DNA of 7,270 bases from JAJPJX01 sp964568355 (GCA_964568355.1 CAZMRK010000174.1:1-7270); one strand, 5' to 3'. Shown: positions 1 through 5,227, counted from the first letter of the stretch. Translations and numbers: made by a program. The notes: generated by a model not told the origin, from the letters alone.

Positions 1-492
1 CAGGCGCTGGGCGATGGCTGCGTCGTCGGCCAGAAAGGCCCGCGCGATCTCCCGTACGTGAAATCCGCCCACCGTCTTCAGGCTCAGTGCGACCCGCGAT
101 TCCGGCGGAATCTCCGGATGGCAGCACATGAAGATCATGGAGAGCTCATCGTCGCGAAGCTGCTCTTCGATTCCCGGATCGTCCGGCTCGCGCGCGCCCG
201 AACGCGACAACTCCGCCACCAGGGCCTCGGTCTTTTCTCCAATCATGCGGCTACGCCGCACGCTGTCGATGGCCGCGTTGTGAGCCACGCGGAACAGCCA
301 AGCGGCCGCATTGGGCGGCACGCCCTGATAGGGCCAGGATTCGAGCGCCCGAAGCATAGCCTCCTGGACCACTTCTTCCGCCAGATCCAGGCGGGCCGGG
401 CCGAGGAGGCGCGCGAAATGCGCCACCATACGGCCCGCCTGCCGGCGAAACAGGTGCTCCAGCAGTTCCCCGGATTCGGGGCTCCCCGTCAT
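1..492 (-). CDS. ECF sigma factor, ECF42-like, C-terminus cut by window edge
   Basis: This is an alternative RNA polymerase sigma factor of the ECF type; it would direct core polymerase to a small set of promoters. The 164 visible residues begin MTGSPESGELLEHLF. Region sigma-2 spans about residues 12-81, with AEEVVQEAMLRALESWP (38-54) and AAWLFRVAHNAAIDSVRR (63-80). A linker with DDELSMIFMCCHPEIPPESRVALSLKTVGG-type sequence (about 114-143) leads into sigma-4, where the window ends. The CCHPEIP segment is typical of the long ECF sigma factors of the ECF42 group, which carry an extra C-terminal TPR-like domain; that part lies outside the window, so I cannot confirm it. The start ATG overlaps the stop of the YCII-related gene as ATGA, so the two are probably translationally coupled. 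Family linkage of ECF42 with DGPF/YCII proteins is established knowledge and supports the subgroup. The exact group assignment is inference. Confidence 0.9.
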   Translation of the reverse strand, partial: MTGSPESGELLEHLFRRQAGRMVAHFARLLGPARLDLAEEVVQEAMLRALESWPYQGVPPNAAAWLFRVAHNAAIDSVRRSRMIGEKTEALVAELSRSGAREPDDPGIEEQLRDDELSMIFMCCHPEIPPESRVALSLKTVGGFHVREIARAFLADDAAIAQRL

Positions 493-827
493 GAGGAAAA
501 GACTTCCCGCACCTCGATGGTTCCTCCGTATTCCAGGTGCGGATGACTCAAAGCCCGTTCTACTGCCTGGTCGTAGCTGTCCGCTTCGATGGTGTAGTAG
601 CCGCCCAGCACTTCTTTGGTCTCGCTGTACGGGCCATCGCTGATCTTGGGCTGGCCGCCGGTCGCGCGCAGGACCCGGCCGGAATTGTCCTTCAGCCGCT
701 GGCTGGCCACGGTGTACGATTTCTTGGTCCAGGCGATGTACTTTTCCAGGGCCTTTTGCATCTCCTCCGGGCTCAATGCCTCCCAGCCGGACGGATCTTC
801 ATAGAGCAAAAGCATGTATTGTGCCAT
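489..827 (-). CDS. YCII-related (DGPF domain) protein
   Basis: A 112-residue protein of the YCII-related/DGPF family, a ferredoxin-like dimeric alpha/beta fold whose biochemical role is generally unknown. It starts MAQYMLLLYEDP, a typical opening for the family, and carries DGPY at residues 64-67 (DGPF in most relatives) followed by ETKEVLGGYY (69-78). The reading frame stays open much further upstream, to 1169, but that part is antisense-like sequence overlapping the aminotransferase gene. The start at 827 is chosen because AGGAGA lies seven bases upstream and because homologues begin at this point. The stop overlaps the sigma-factor start (ATGA). Pairing of a DGPF protein with an ECF sigma factor is the hallmark of ECF42 loci, in which the DGPF genes are known sigma targets. 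No signal peptide or membrane segment is seen, so it is expected to be cytoplasmic. Confidence 0.93.
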   Translation of the reverse strand: MAQYMLLLYEDPSGWEALSPEEMQKALEKYIAWTKKSYTVASQRLKDNSGRVLRATGGQPKISDGPYSETKEVLGGYYTIEADSYDQAVERALSHPHLEYGGTIEVREVFSS

Positions 828-834
828 CGTTTTT

Positions 835-840
835 TCTCCT
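835..840 (-). promoter_or_regulatory. Ribosome binding site fixing the YCII-protein start
   Basis: Read on the minus strand this is AGGAGA, separated by seven A-rich bases from the ATG at 827. It is one of the stronger Shine-Dalgarno sequences in the window. It decides the start in favour of the 112-residue protein and against the longer open frame reaching to 1169. Confidence 0.8.
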
Positions 841-873
841 ATTGGCTCGCTTCCGTATGTTCGTTCCGGGAAG

Positions 874-902
874 ATAACGAATGAGCCCAGGGGAAATCGA
901 CA
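874..902 (-). promoter_or_regulatory. Candidate ECF42-type promoter for the YCII-sigma unit
   Basis: On the minus strand TGTCGA (902-897) is followed after 17 bases by CGTTAT (879-874). The published ECF42 promoter, as I recall it from work on Streptomyces venezuelae, has TGTCGA at -35 and CG(A/T)C at -10 in front of DGPF genes. The -35 element matches exactly; the -10 matches three of four bases (CGTT). Transcription would begin near 868, leaving a leader of about 40 bases with the AGGAGA site near its end. This placement would let the sigma factor switch on its own operon. The site was found by eye and its function is inference. Confidence 0.5.
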
Positions 903-922
903 CGGGCCGGAGAAATTTCGGT

Positions 923-956
923 GCCGGGGAGGCGGGGAAGGACCGCCTCCCCCGGC
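923..956 (-). terminator. GC-rich hairpin after the aminotransferase gene
   Basis: Positions 923-935 and 943-956 are complementary over 13 base pairs with one bulged base, enclosing a seven-base loop (936-942). The hairpin begins one base after the aminotransferase TAA stop, so it is well placed to end that transcript before the YCII-sigma promoter. On the minus strand the bases that follow (ACCGAAATTTC) contain no proper U-run, so it is not a textbook intrinsic terminator; it could instead protect the 3' end or need a factor. Confidence 0.55.
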
Positions 957-957
957 T

Positions 958-2268
958 TTAGGAGGCGATGGCGCGCGCGTTGGCCTGGACTTTGCGGATC
1001 GCTTCGGCGATCTGCTCCATCCCCTGACGGGTATCGAGCAGGACATTCTGCGTGAACCAAACCGCTTCCTGGCAGAGCTGATCGTTGACCGGGCACTCAT
1101 TGCGTTCCACCCACTGCTCCAGGGTAGCCTTGGGATAGAGCGCCTGGTAAACGCGCGATTTGAGCGCATTCTGGAGGAACGGCTCCTTGTTCAGCGGGGT
1201 ATAGCCGCCGGAAGCGGGAATGCCTTCGGCCTTGAGCGCTTTCAGGAATGCCGCCCGCGAAAGCCCGCCGAACTGCTCCTTGCGATAGCGCAACATGTAC
1301 AGGTGGAAGGCGTTTCGCGTACACCCCTCATGCGGCTTAGCCGGTTCGACGCCCGGAATCTCCTTGAGCAGGCTGGTCAGGTGCGCCGCGTTCTGCTCGC
1401 GCAGCTTGGCGTTCTGCTCGATGGGAATCATCTGCGTCATCAGCAGCGCCGCCTGGAACTCGGTCATGCGCAGGTTGGCGCCGTTCTGGGTATAGGCGAA
1501 ATGGTAGCTGTCCACTTTGCGGCCGCGGCCGTTGTTGTGGTACGCGAAGCATCGCTCCACCAGGTCGTCGCTGTTGGTGAGGATCGCCCCGCCCTCGCCG
1601 GAGTTGAGATTCTTGGAATTCTGGAAGCTGTAACAGCCGGCCGTTCCCCAGGTGGCCACCTTGCGCCCCCGCCACTCGGCCAGGTGCGCCTGGCAGGCAT
1701 CTTCGAGCACCGCCAGTTTATGTTTCGAGGCCACCCCCAGAATCGTATCGAGGTCCGCCGGAGCCCCGCCCACGTGGACCGGCAGAATCACCTTGGTACG
1801 CTCGGTGATGGCCGCTTCCACCTTCTTGGCATCCATCTGAAAGCTGTGCGGATCGGTATCCACGAAGACCGGCAGCGCGTGGTGCATCAGCACCGCATTC
1901 ACCGTGGCGACGAACGTATACGGCGGCACCAGCACTTCATCGCCGGGCTCCACGCCCAAGCCATACAGCGAAGTAATCAGCGCGCTGGTTCCGTTGGCCG
2001 TGGCCAGGCAATGCTTCGCGCCCAGCAGGCTGGCGTACTTCTCTTCGAACCGATCCACCTGCTTGCCCGCGCCGCGGTACCACCTTCCGGTCTTGACCAC
2101 TGCGACCAGCGCCTGTTCATCCGCCGGCGCGGTGCGCGGCCAGGAGGGAAAGGGCGTGGTCCGGACAGGAGTGCCGCCCTGCAGCGCCAGTTTGCTATTG
2201 GCGCCGGAAGCGACGCCGGAGGCAACCGCGCTCGCCGCTGCGGCATTGACGAAGAAACGTCGGGTCAT
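958..2268 (-). CDS. DegT/DnrJ/EryC1/StrS aminotransferase with Tat signal
   Basis: A PLP-dependent enzyme of the sugar aminotransferase class (aspartate aminotransferase fold), 436 residues from the chosen start. GTSAL (93-97) is the phosphate-contacting turn. LEDACQA has Asp190, expected to bind the pyridine nitrogen, and Gln193. SFQNSKNLNSGEGG contains Lys219, the expected Schiff-base lysine. These indicate an active enzyme. The N-terminus MTRRFFVNAAAASAVASG is a twin-arginine signal: Arg3-Arg4, a Phe at the conserved position and a weakly hydrophobic Ala-rich stretch. After removal about 405 residues remain, close to the family's normal size, so the leader looks like an addition. Tat export would deliver a folded, cofactor-loaded protein to the periplasm. 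An in-frame ATG seven codons upstream (2289) is less likely because AGGAG precedes 2268 by five bases. The substrate is unknown: families of this fold amino-modify nucleotide sugars or oxidise cyclitols. The gene lies alone behind a paired palindrome, with a hairpin after its stop. Confidence 0.92.
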   Translation of the reverse strand: MTRRFFVNAAAASAVASGVASGANSKLALQGGTPVRTTPFPSWPRTAPADEQALVAVVKTGRWYRGAGKQVDRFEEKYASLLGAKHCLATANGTSALITSLYGLGVEPGDEVLVPPYTFVATVNAVLMHHALPVFVDTDPHSFQMDAKKVEAAITERTKVILPVHVGGAPADLDTILGVASKHKLAVLEDACQAHLAEWRGRKVATWGTAGCYSFQNSKNLNSGEGGAILTNSDDLVERCFAYHNNGRGRKVDSYHFAYTQNGANLRMTEFQAALLMTQMIPIEQNAKLREQNAAHLTSLLKEIPGVEPAKPHEGCTRNAFHLYMLRYRKEQFGGLSRAAFLKALKAEGIPASGGYTPLNKEPFLQNALKSRVYQALYPKATLEQWVERNECPVNDQLCQEAVWFTQNVLLDTRQGMEQIAEAIRKVQANARAIAS

Positions 2269-2273
2269 GATGG

Positions 2274-2278
2274 CTCCT
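2274..2278 (-). promoter_or_regulatory. Ribosome binding site choosing the aminotransferase start
   Basis: AGGAG on the minus strand, five bases before the ATG at 2268. This site lies inside the extra seven codons that a start at 2289 would include, so it argues that 2268 is used. That start places the two arginines at residues 3-4, giving a very short but acceptable Tat n-region. Confidence 0.75.
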
Positions 2279-2334
2279 TTTCGAGTCATGGTACTACATC
2301 CCGGCGGCCGTGCCTATCCAGCGCTGCGGAATCG

Positions 2335-2354
2335 ACCGAAACGGTAGTTTCGGT
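2335..2354. repeat. 8-4-8 palindrome, promoter-distal relative to HDAC (left copy)
   Basis: ACCGAAAC, then GGTA, then GTTTCGGT: a perfect 8-base inverted repeat with a four-base centre, followed by seven consecutive T on the plus strand (2354-2360). The full 20-mer is the exact reverse complement of the copy at 2400-2419. It lies 66 bases upstream of the aminotransferase start. The symmetry suits either a dimeric repressor (TetR-like operators have this size) or a hairpin. On the plus strand it resembles an intrinsic terminator, but no plus-strand gene reads into it. Confidence 0.75.
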
Positions 2355-2399
2355 TTTTTTCGAAGTTTTGTTACAAATAAAAGAACTTACGCAAACAGG
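2355..2399 (-). promoter_or_regulatory. AT-rich spacer between two palindromes, probable promoter region
   Basis: This 45-base stretch is about 70% A+T (13 G/C by count) within otherwise GC-rich DNA. It is the only AT-rich part of the 158-base gap between the HDAC-family gene and the aminotransferase gene, so it probably holds the aminotransferase promoter. On the minus strand TTGCGT and TAACAA lie 15 bases apart, which is a poor match to a sigma-70 promoter, so I do not name exact -35 and -10 boxes. Flanking palindromes would suit repression. Confidence 0.4.
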
Positions 2400-2419
2400 A
2401 CCGAAACTACCGTTTCGGT
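2400..2419. repeat. 8-4-8 palindrome (right copy)
   Basis: ACCGAAAC, TACC, GTTTCGGT, followed by T to 2423. It differs from the left copy only in the centre, which is reverse-complemented (TACC against GGTA). It begins eight bases past the HDAC-family stop. For minus-strand transcripts of that gene it forms a hairpin preceded by an A-run and not followed by a U-run, so it is a weak terminator in that direction. A paired operator is the other explanation. Confidence 0.75.
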
Positions 2420-2426
2420 TTTTCGC

Positions 2427-3365
2427 TCACTCCGAGAGGCGCCGGGCGTGAGCAACCGCGGCCGATGCCAGCCCGCTGAGGCTATAGCCGCCCTCGAGCA
2501 CCGAGACCAGGCGCCCACCGGCGAAGCGGTCGGCGATCTCCAACATGCGTGTGGTCAGGTCTGTGAAATCCTGGTCGGTGAGGAGAAAACGGCCCAGCGG
2601 ATCGCCTTCGCGCGAATCAAAGCCGGCCGAAAGGATCACCAGCTCGGGCCGGAACTTTTCAGCGGCGGGGAGCAGTTTCTGTTCAAAAGCGCCCAGAATC
2701 TCTTTGCGGCCCGCCCCCGCGGGGAACGGGCAATTCAGCGTGGCGCCCTGGCCCGGGCCGTCGCCGGTTTCGTCAGCGCGGCCCGTCCCCGGATACCAGG
2801 GCGACTGATGGGTGCTGAAGAAGAAGACCGAGCCGTCGCGATAGAAAATATCCTGCGTGCCGTTGCCGTGGTGGACATCCCAATCGGCAATCAGCACGCG
2901 CGCGACGCCGTAGCGTTTCTGGGCATAGCGCGCGGCGATGGCTACATGATTGAATACGCAAAAGCCCATCCCGCCGGCTGGACGCGCGTGGTGTCCGGGC
3001 GGGCGGACCACACAAAATGCGTTGCGGGCCTTACGGCCGGTCACCGCGTCGACCGCATGGAGTACGCCGCCTGCTGCTTCGAGCGCCACTTCATAAGAGT
3101 CCGGGCCGACCTCGGTATCGCCGGTGCTGAGGACGCGCGCCCCCGCGCGGATCTCCTCGGCAGCCTGGCGGATGTACTCGCGGGTATGGCAGAGCGCGAC
3201 CTCGTCTTCGGTAGCGGCCCGAGGCGCGATGCGCAAAAACTGGGGAGTCAGCCCCGAGCGGTCCAGTGCCTCCACGACGGCATCCAGCCGGGCCGGGCGC
3301 TCGGGATGGCCCGGTCCGGTGAGGTGCCGCTTATAAAGCGGATCGGCCAGTAGAGCGGTGGGCAT
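2427..3365 (-). CDS. Histone deacetylase family enzyme (acetylpolyamine amidohydrolase-like)
   Basis: A 312-residue zinc-dependent deacetylase of the arginase-deacetylase fold, near full length for bacterial members. In order: GPGHPERPARL (17-26), RPPGHHA with the catalytic His125-His126 pair, GFCVFNHVA (134-142), DWDVHHGNGT with zinc ligands Asp163 and His165, SAGFDSREGDPLG with the third ligand Asp250, and EGGY with Tyr294, the transition-state tyrosine. All catalytic residues are present, so it should be active. Bacterial relatives remove acetyl groups from acetylpolyamines, small amides or protein lysines (AcuC type); which applies here cannot be read from sequence. The protein has no signal peptide and should be cytoplasmic. 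The start agrees with homologues that open a few residues before the HPER motif, but there is no good Shine-Dalgarno sequence: the leader is instead made of 7-base repeat units ending eight bases from the ATG. Neighbouring genes give no clue to the substrate. Confidence 0.95.
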   Translation of the reverse strand: MPTALLADPLYKRHLTGPGHPERPARLDAVVEALDRSGLTPQFLRIAPRAATEDEVALCHTREYIRQAAEEIRAGARVLSTGDTEVGPDSYEVALEAAGGVLHAVDAVTGRKARNAFCVVRPPGHHARPAGGMGFCVFNHVAIAARYAQKRYGVARVLIADWDVHHGNGTQDIFYRDGSVFFFSTHQSPWYPGTGRADETGDGPGQGATLNCPFPAGAGRKEILGAFEQKLLPAAEKFRPELVILSAGFDSREGDPLGRFLLTDQDFTDLTTRMLEIADRFAGGRLVSVLEGGYSLSGLASAAVAHARRLSE

Positions 3366-3372
3366 AGGAAGC

Positions 3373-3433
3373 GCTCAGCGTTCAGCGATTAGCTATCAGC
3401 TTAAACAAAAAAGCGGAAGGCTGAGTGCTGAAT
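3373..3433. repeat. Heptad-unit array able to fold into a hairpin
   Basis: On the plus strand four consecutive 7-base units GCTCAGC, GTTCAGC, GATTAGC, TATCAGC (3373-3400) share the form NNTCAGC. After a 19-base A-rich centre come GCTGAGT and GCTGAAT (3420-3433), the complementary form. TCAGCGTTCAGC (3375-3386) can pair with GCTGAGTGCTGA (3420-3431) over 12 pairs, two of them G-U. The array fills the 74-base gap between the sulfotransferase and the HDAC-family gene and would form a stem just upstream of the latter's start. Confidence 0.65.
3385..3429. repeat. 45-base direct repeat, copy A
   Basis: Identical to 4282-4326 except for one base (T at 3394, G at 4291), in the same orientation and 897 bases apart. 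This copy lies just after the sulfotransferase stop. Both copies include AAACAAAAAAGCGGAAGG and part of the heptad array. The pair encloses exactly one gene. It may be a dispersed intergenic repeat of this genome. Confidence 0.9.
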
Positions 3434-3439
3434 GTTCTC

Positions 3440-4255
3440 CTATATATACCCGAAACATTTCAACGCCTCGGCGGCCTGGGTTTCGCAAAGCTCCCGGATA
3501 GCGGCCGGCAGTTCGGTCCGCCAGGCGTTCATCCGGGTGGCGTTAATAGGGTTGGACAGGTTGGTGTGGTAGCTTGCCTGCCGATAGCGTATGCCGCGGC
3601 GCGTATGGTCCAGCATGGCGGCATGATAAGGTACGTCCAGAAAGTCGGTGAGCGCTCGCACAACCGTCTCCGGCCGGCAGACCAGGTCTTCATAGCGGAC
3701 CAGGCGGTAGCGCTGTGGCGCGTCTTCGAGCAGCCGGTGTGTGGAGAGGGTGAAATCGTTCCACATGCGCGCATAGTAGCGCTCGACCCGTTCCGGCTTC
3801 CAGGGCATTTGCGAGAGCGAAAGCATGACGTCCCGGATATCGCGCACGATGTGGATAAATTTGATGCTGGAGGAAAACAGACCGGTTTTTTCGAAGATCA
3901 GATAGTGGAAGACATCGTTGGGCGACCGGTCACCTGCGATCGAGGCTCCGGTCTTTTGGGCGACTGCGTCATAGATCGAGGAAAGAATGGCTGGCAGTTC
4001 GTATGGCGCGCGCTCGATAGCCGCTTCGATCTCTCCCGGGGAGAGCGACTCCTGGACGCTATAGCGCATCTCGGAGTTCAGAATAGTGGCCAGGATCAAC
4101 TGCTTGCCGAGCCGCTCCTCTCGAATCCGGCTATATAGAAAGGCTGCGGGAACGATGAAGTCTGTTTCGTGCGGAACGGTAATGTGCGGGCTCTGATCGA
4201 GCGTGGTGGCCAGCAGCGTGGTTCCCGAGCGCGGCGAGCCCAAAATTACAAACAT
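3440..4255 (-). CDS. PAPS-dependent sulfotransferase family protein
   Basis: A 271-residue protein of the sulfotransferase family, which moves a sulfuryl group from 3'-phosphoadenosine 5'-phosphosulfate to an acceptor. GSPRSGTTLL (6-15) is the 5'-phosphosulfate-binding loop at the very N-terminus. GDRSPND (108-114) matches the position of the family's G-[DE]-K-[ST]-P motif. HIVRDIRDVMLS (135-146) holds the 3'-phosphate-binding Arg138. RYEDL (187-191) is the conserved C-terminal motif. The full domain is present, so it looks functional. No signal peptide is seen. The acceptor is unknown; relatives sulfate carbohydrates, lipids or protein tyrosines. The start is set by the loop, which lies only five residues in; Shine-Dalgarno pairing is weak (GGGA close to the ATG). 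By eye the gene is less GC-rich than its neighbours and has more ATA and AT-rich codons (it ends GGG TAT ATA TAG). Together with the flanking 45-base repeats this may point to separate acquisition. Confidence 0.9.
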   Translation of the reverse strand: MFVILGSPRSGTTLLATTLDQSPHITVPHETDFIVPAAFLYSRIREERLGKQLILATILNSEMRYSVQESLSPGEIEAAIERAPYELPAILSSIYDAVAQKTGASIAGDRSPNDVFHYLIFEKTGLFSSSIKFIHIVRDIRDVMLSLSQMPWKPERVERYYARMWNDFTLSTHRLLEDAPQRYRLVRYEDLVCRPETVVRALTDFLDVPYHAAMLDHTRRGIRYRQASYHTNLSNPINATRMNAWRTELPAAIRELCETQAAEALKCFGYI

Positions 4256-4281
4256 CGTTCCCAGTGTAACGATCCAGCTCC

Positions 4282-4326
4282 GCGATTAGCGATCAGCTTA
4301 AACAAAAAAGCGGAAGGCTGAGTGCT
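4282..4326. repeat. 45-base direct repeat, copy B, overlapping a gene end
   Basis: Second copy of the repeat at 3385-3429 (44 of 45 bases equal). On the minus strand it runs through the last eight codons and the TAA stop (4298-4300) of the PEP-CTERM gene and ends 27 bases before the sulfotransferase start. The heptad array outside the shared 45 bases is more decayed here than in copy A. Confidence 0.9.
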
Positions 4327-5119
4327 TTCGTTTACGGCGGACCAGCAGGCAGGCAGGGAGCGCGAACAGGGCGATCGGCAGAGCGGCGGAGGGTTCTGGA
4401 GACTGCTGCCCGCCGGCGAAGTTGTAGCGCCAGCCGGACTCGGAGGCCCAGGTGTAGCCGCTCAGGGCCTGCCCGTTGGCATCCAGCAGTTCGAACTGCG
4501 GAATGTGGATAGCGACTGAAGTTTCGCTACTGTTAATGACAGGGGCGTCGGACGAAGCGCCAACAGCCAGGACGGCCGCCAAGTCAATCGTGTTGCCGGT
4601 TGAGAGCGTGAACGGGATCTCCAAGTAGGGCTCTAGCGGAATATCCAAAGGTGTGCCGTTGAACTGGAAGGACAGCTCATTGATCCGCCCGGAAAGATCG
4701 TAGCCGTTGTAGATGTAGAGCTGGATCACGAAGCGGGCGGCTGCGACATTTGCGCCGAAGATTCGAATTCGGTCGCTGGCTTCGGCAGAACTCCTTGCCT
4801 CACCCCAGGCCAGTTCGCCGGTCAAACGTTCGCCCTCCGCCGTTTCGGCCCCGGCAAACGCCCAGGCGTCGACGCTCAGGCTGGGGAGCGGGCCCCAGGC
4901 ATAAGCACTCGCGGAGGCCGGGGGCCACAATGCGCCTTCCGCAAAGCTTCCTTCCCCAACGAGGTTGCAGCCGTAGCCGCCGGCGGCCACGGGGCTCCCG
5001 GTCGCACTTTGGTTGTACTGCGGCGCAACGGCATTGAAGATCGCGCATTGGGTTTGGTAAACGATTCCCGCGTAGCAGGTCACGCAGGTGAACGGTAGGA
5101 CGAGAAACCAGAACTTCAT
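4298..5119 (-). CDS. Secreted PEP-CTERM sorting domain protein
   Basis: A 273-residue exported protein of unknown function with both ends recognisable. Residues 1-17 (MKFWFLVLPF then TCVTCYA) form a signal peptide, cleaved probably after Ala17. At the C-terminus SPEPSAALPIA begins a PEP-CTERM signal: the PEP motif (241-243), a hydrophobic span (about 244-260) and the basic cluster RRKRK (261-265). Such proteins are processed by an exosortase (EpsH-type), which is not in this window, and are tied to exopolysaccharide. The middle is rich in Ala, Ser, Gly and aromatic residues and looks beta-rich, with no family I recognise. Cys25 and Cys51 might pair. The start at 5119 is chosen over an upstream in-frame ATG (5215) because GGAGGA lies six bases before it and it opens the signal peptide. 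Unusually, eight residues (HSAFRFFV) follow the basic cluster, and they are encoded by the dispersed 45-base repeat. Confidence 0.88.
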   Translation of the reverse strand: MKFWFLVLPFTCVTCYAGIVYQTQCAIFNAVAPQYNQSATGSPVAAGGYGCNLVGEGSFAEGALWPPASASAYAWGPLPSLSVDAWAFAGAETAEGERLTGELAWGEARSSAEASDRIRIFGANVAAARFVIQLYIYNGYDLSGRINELSFQFNGTPLDIPLEPYLEIPFTLSTGNTIDLAAVLAVGASSDAPVINSSETSVAIHIPQFELLDANGQALSGYTWASESGWRYNFAGGQQSPEPSAALPIALFALPACLLVRRKRKHSAFRFFV

Positions 5120-5125
5120 GTTCAG

Positions 5126-5131
5126 TCCTCC
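5126..5131 (-). promoter_or_regulatory. Ribosome binding site fixing the PEP-CTERM gene start
   Basis: GGAGGA on the minus strand, six bases before the ATG at 5119. It is a near-ideal Shine-Dalgarno sequence and sets the start at the signal peptide rather than 32 codons upstream. Confidence 0.85.
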
Positions 5132-5141
5132 AGTCAGATGG

Positions 5142-5147
5142 AGTATA
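5142..5147 (-). promoter_or_regulatory. Possible -10 element of the PEP-CTERM gene
   Basis: TATACT on the minus strand, 22 bases upstream of the ATG, would start transcription near 5135 and leave a short leader with the GGAGGA site. No TTGACA-like -35 is seen at 16-18 bases, only an AT-rich patch (AAATATTT, around 5163-5170). The call is therefore tentative. Confidence 0.35.
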
Positions 5148-5186
5148 GCACCTGGACGTCTGAAATATTTGCGTGGCGGGAGCCCG

Positions 5187-5208
5187 GCGTCGACGGGAGC
5201 GTCGACGC
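5187..5208 (-). terminator. Second of two tandem hairpins after queE
   Basis: GCGTCGAC and GTCGACGC form a perfect 8-base stem with a six-base loop (5195-5200). It lies immediately beyond the 5210-5226 hairpin in the queE transcript. No U-run follows, so termination is possible but not shown; a 3'-protecting structure or a dispersed palindromic repeat is equally likely. Confidence 0.4.
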
Positions 5209-5209
5209 G

Positions 5210-5226
5210 GCACACTGAGAGTGTGC
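5210..5226 (-). terminator. First of two tandem hairpins after queE
   Basis: GCACACT and AGTGTGC form a perfect 7-base stem with a three-base loop (5217-5219), one base after the queE TAG stop. Position directly after the stop favours a role in ending or protecting the queCE message. There is no U-run after it. Confidence 0.45.
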
Positions 5227-5227
5227 G

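Noticed and set aside
828..1169. N-terminal extension of the YCII-related protein to 226 residues
   Set aside because: The extension is low-complexity Arg/Ser/Pro sequence overlapping the aminotransferase gene and the hairpin; the start at 827 has AGGAGA and the family's usual N-terminus.
2335..2360. Intrinsic terminator on the plus strand
   Set aside because: The hairpin plus T-run has the right form, but no plus-strand gene lies upstream, so a terminator role in that direction has no transcript to act on.
2335..2419. Miniature transposable element with 20-base terminal inverted repeats
   Set aside because: Total length is only 85 bases, no target-site duplication is seen outside the arms, and each arm is itself a palindrome, which favours operators or hairpins.
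814..2451. Long plus-strand open frame (545 codons) covering the aminotransferase region
   Set aside because: It is antisense to a gene with complete PLP-enzyme motifs; its translation is Arg/His/Gly-rich with no recognisable domain and no ribosome binding site. High GC explains the missing stops.
2310..3353. Plus-strand open frame of 347 codons opposite the HDAC-family gene
   Set aside because: Shadow of a gene with all catalytic residues on the other strand; no family resemblance in its own translation.
3373..3433. CRISPR-like array from the repeated TCAGC units
   Set aside because: The unit is 7 bases, there are no spacers of constant length and no cas genes nearby.
3385..4326. Composite transposon or insertion sequence around the sulfotransferase
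   Set aside because: No transposase is encoded and the flanking repeats are direct, short and without terminal inverted repeats of a known family.
5120..5215. Upstream ATG (5215) for the PEP-CTERM protein
   Set aside because: It would place 32 Arg/Pro-containing residues before the signal peptide; GGAGGA supports 5119.
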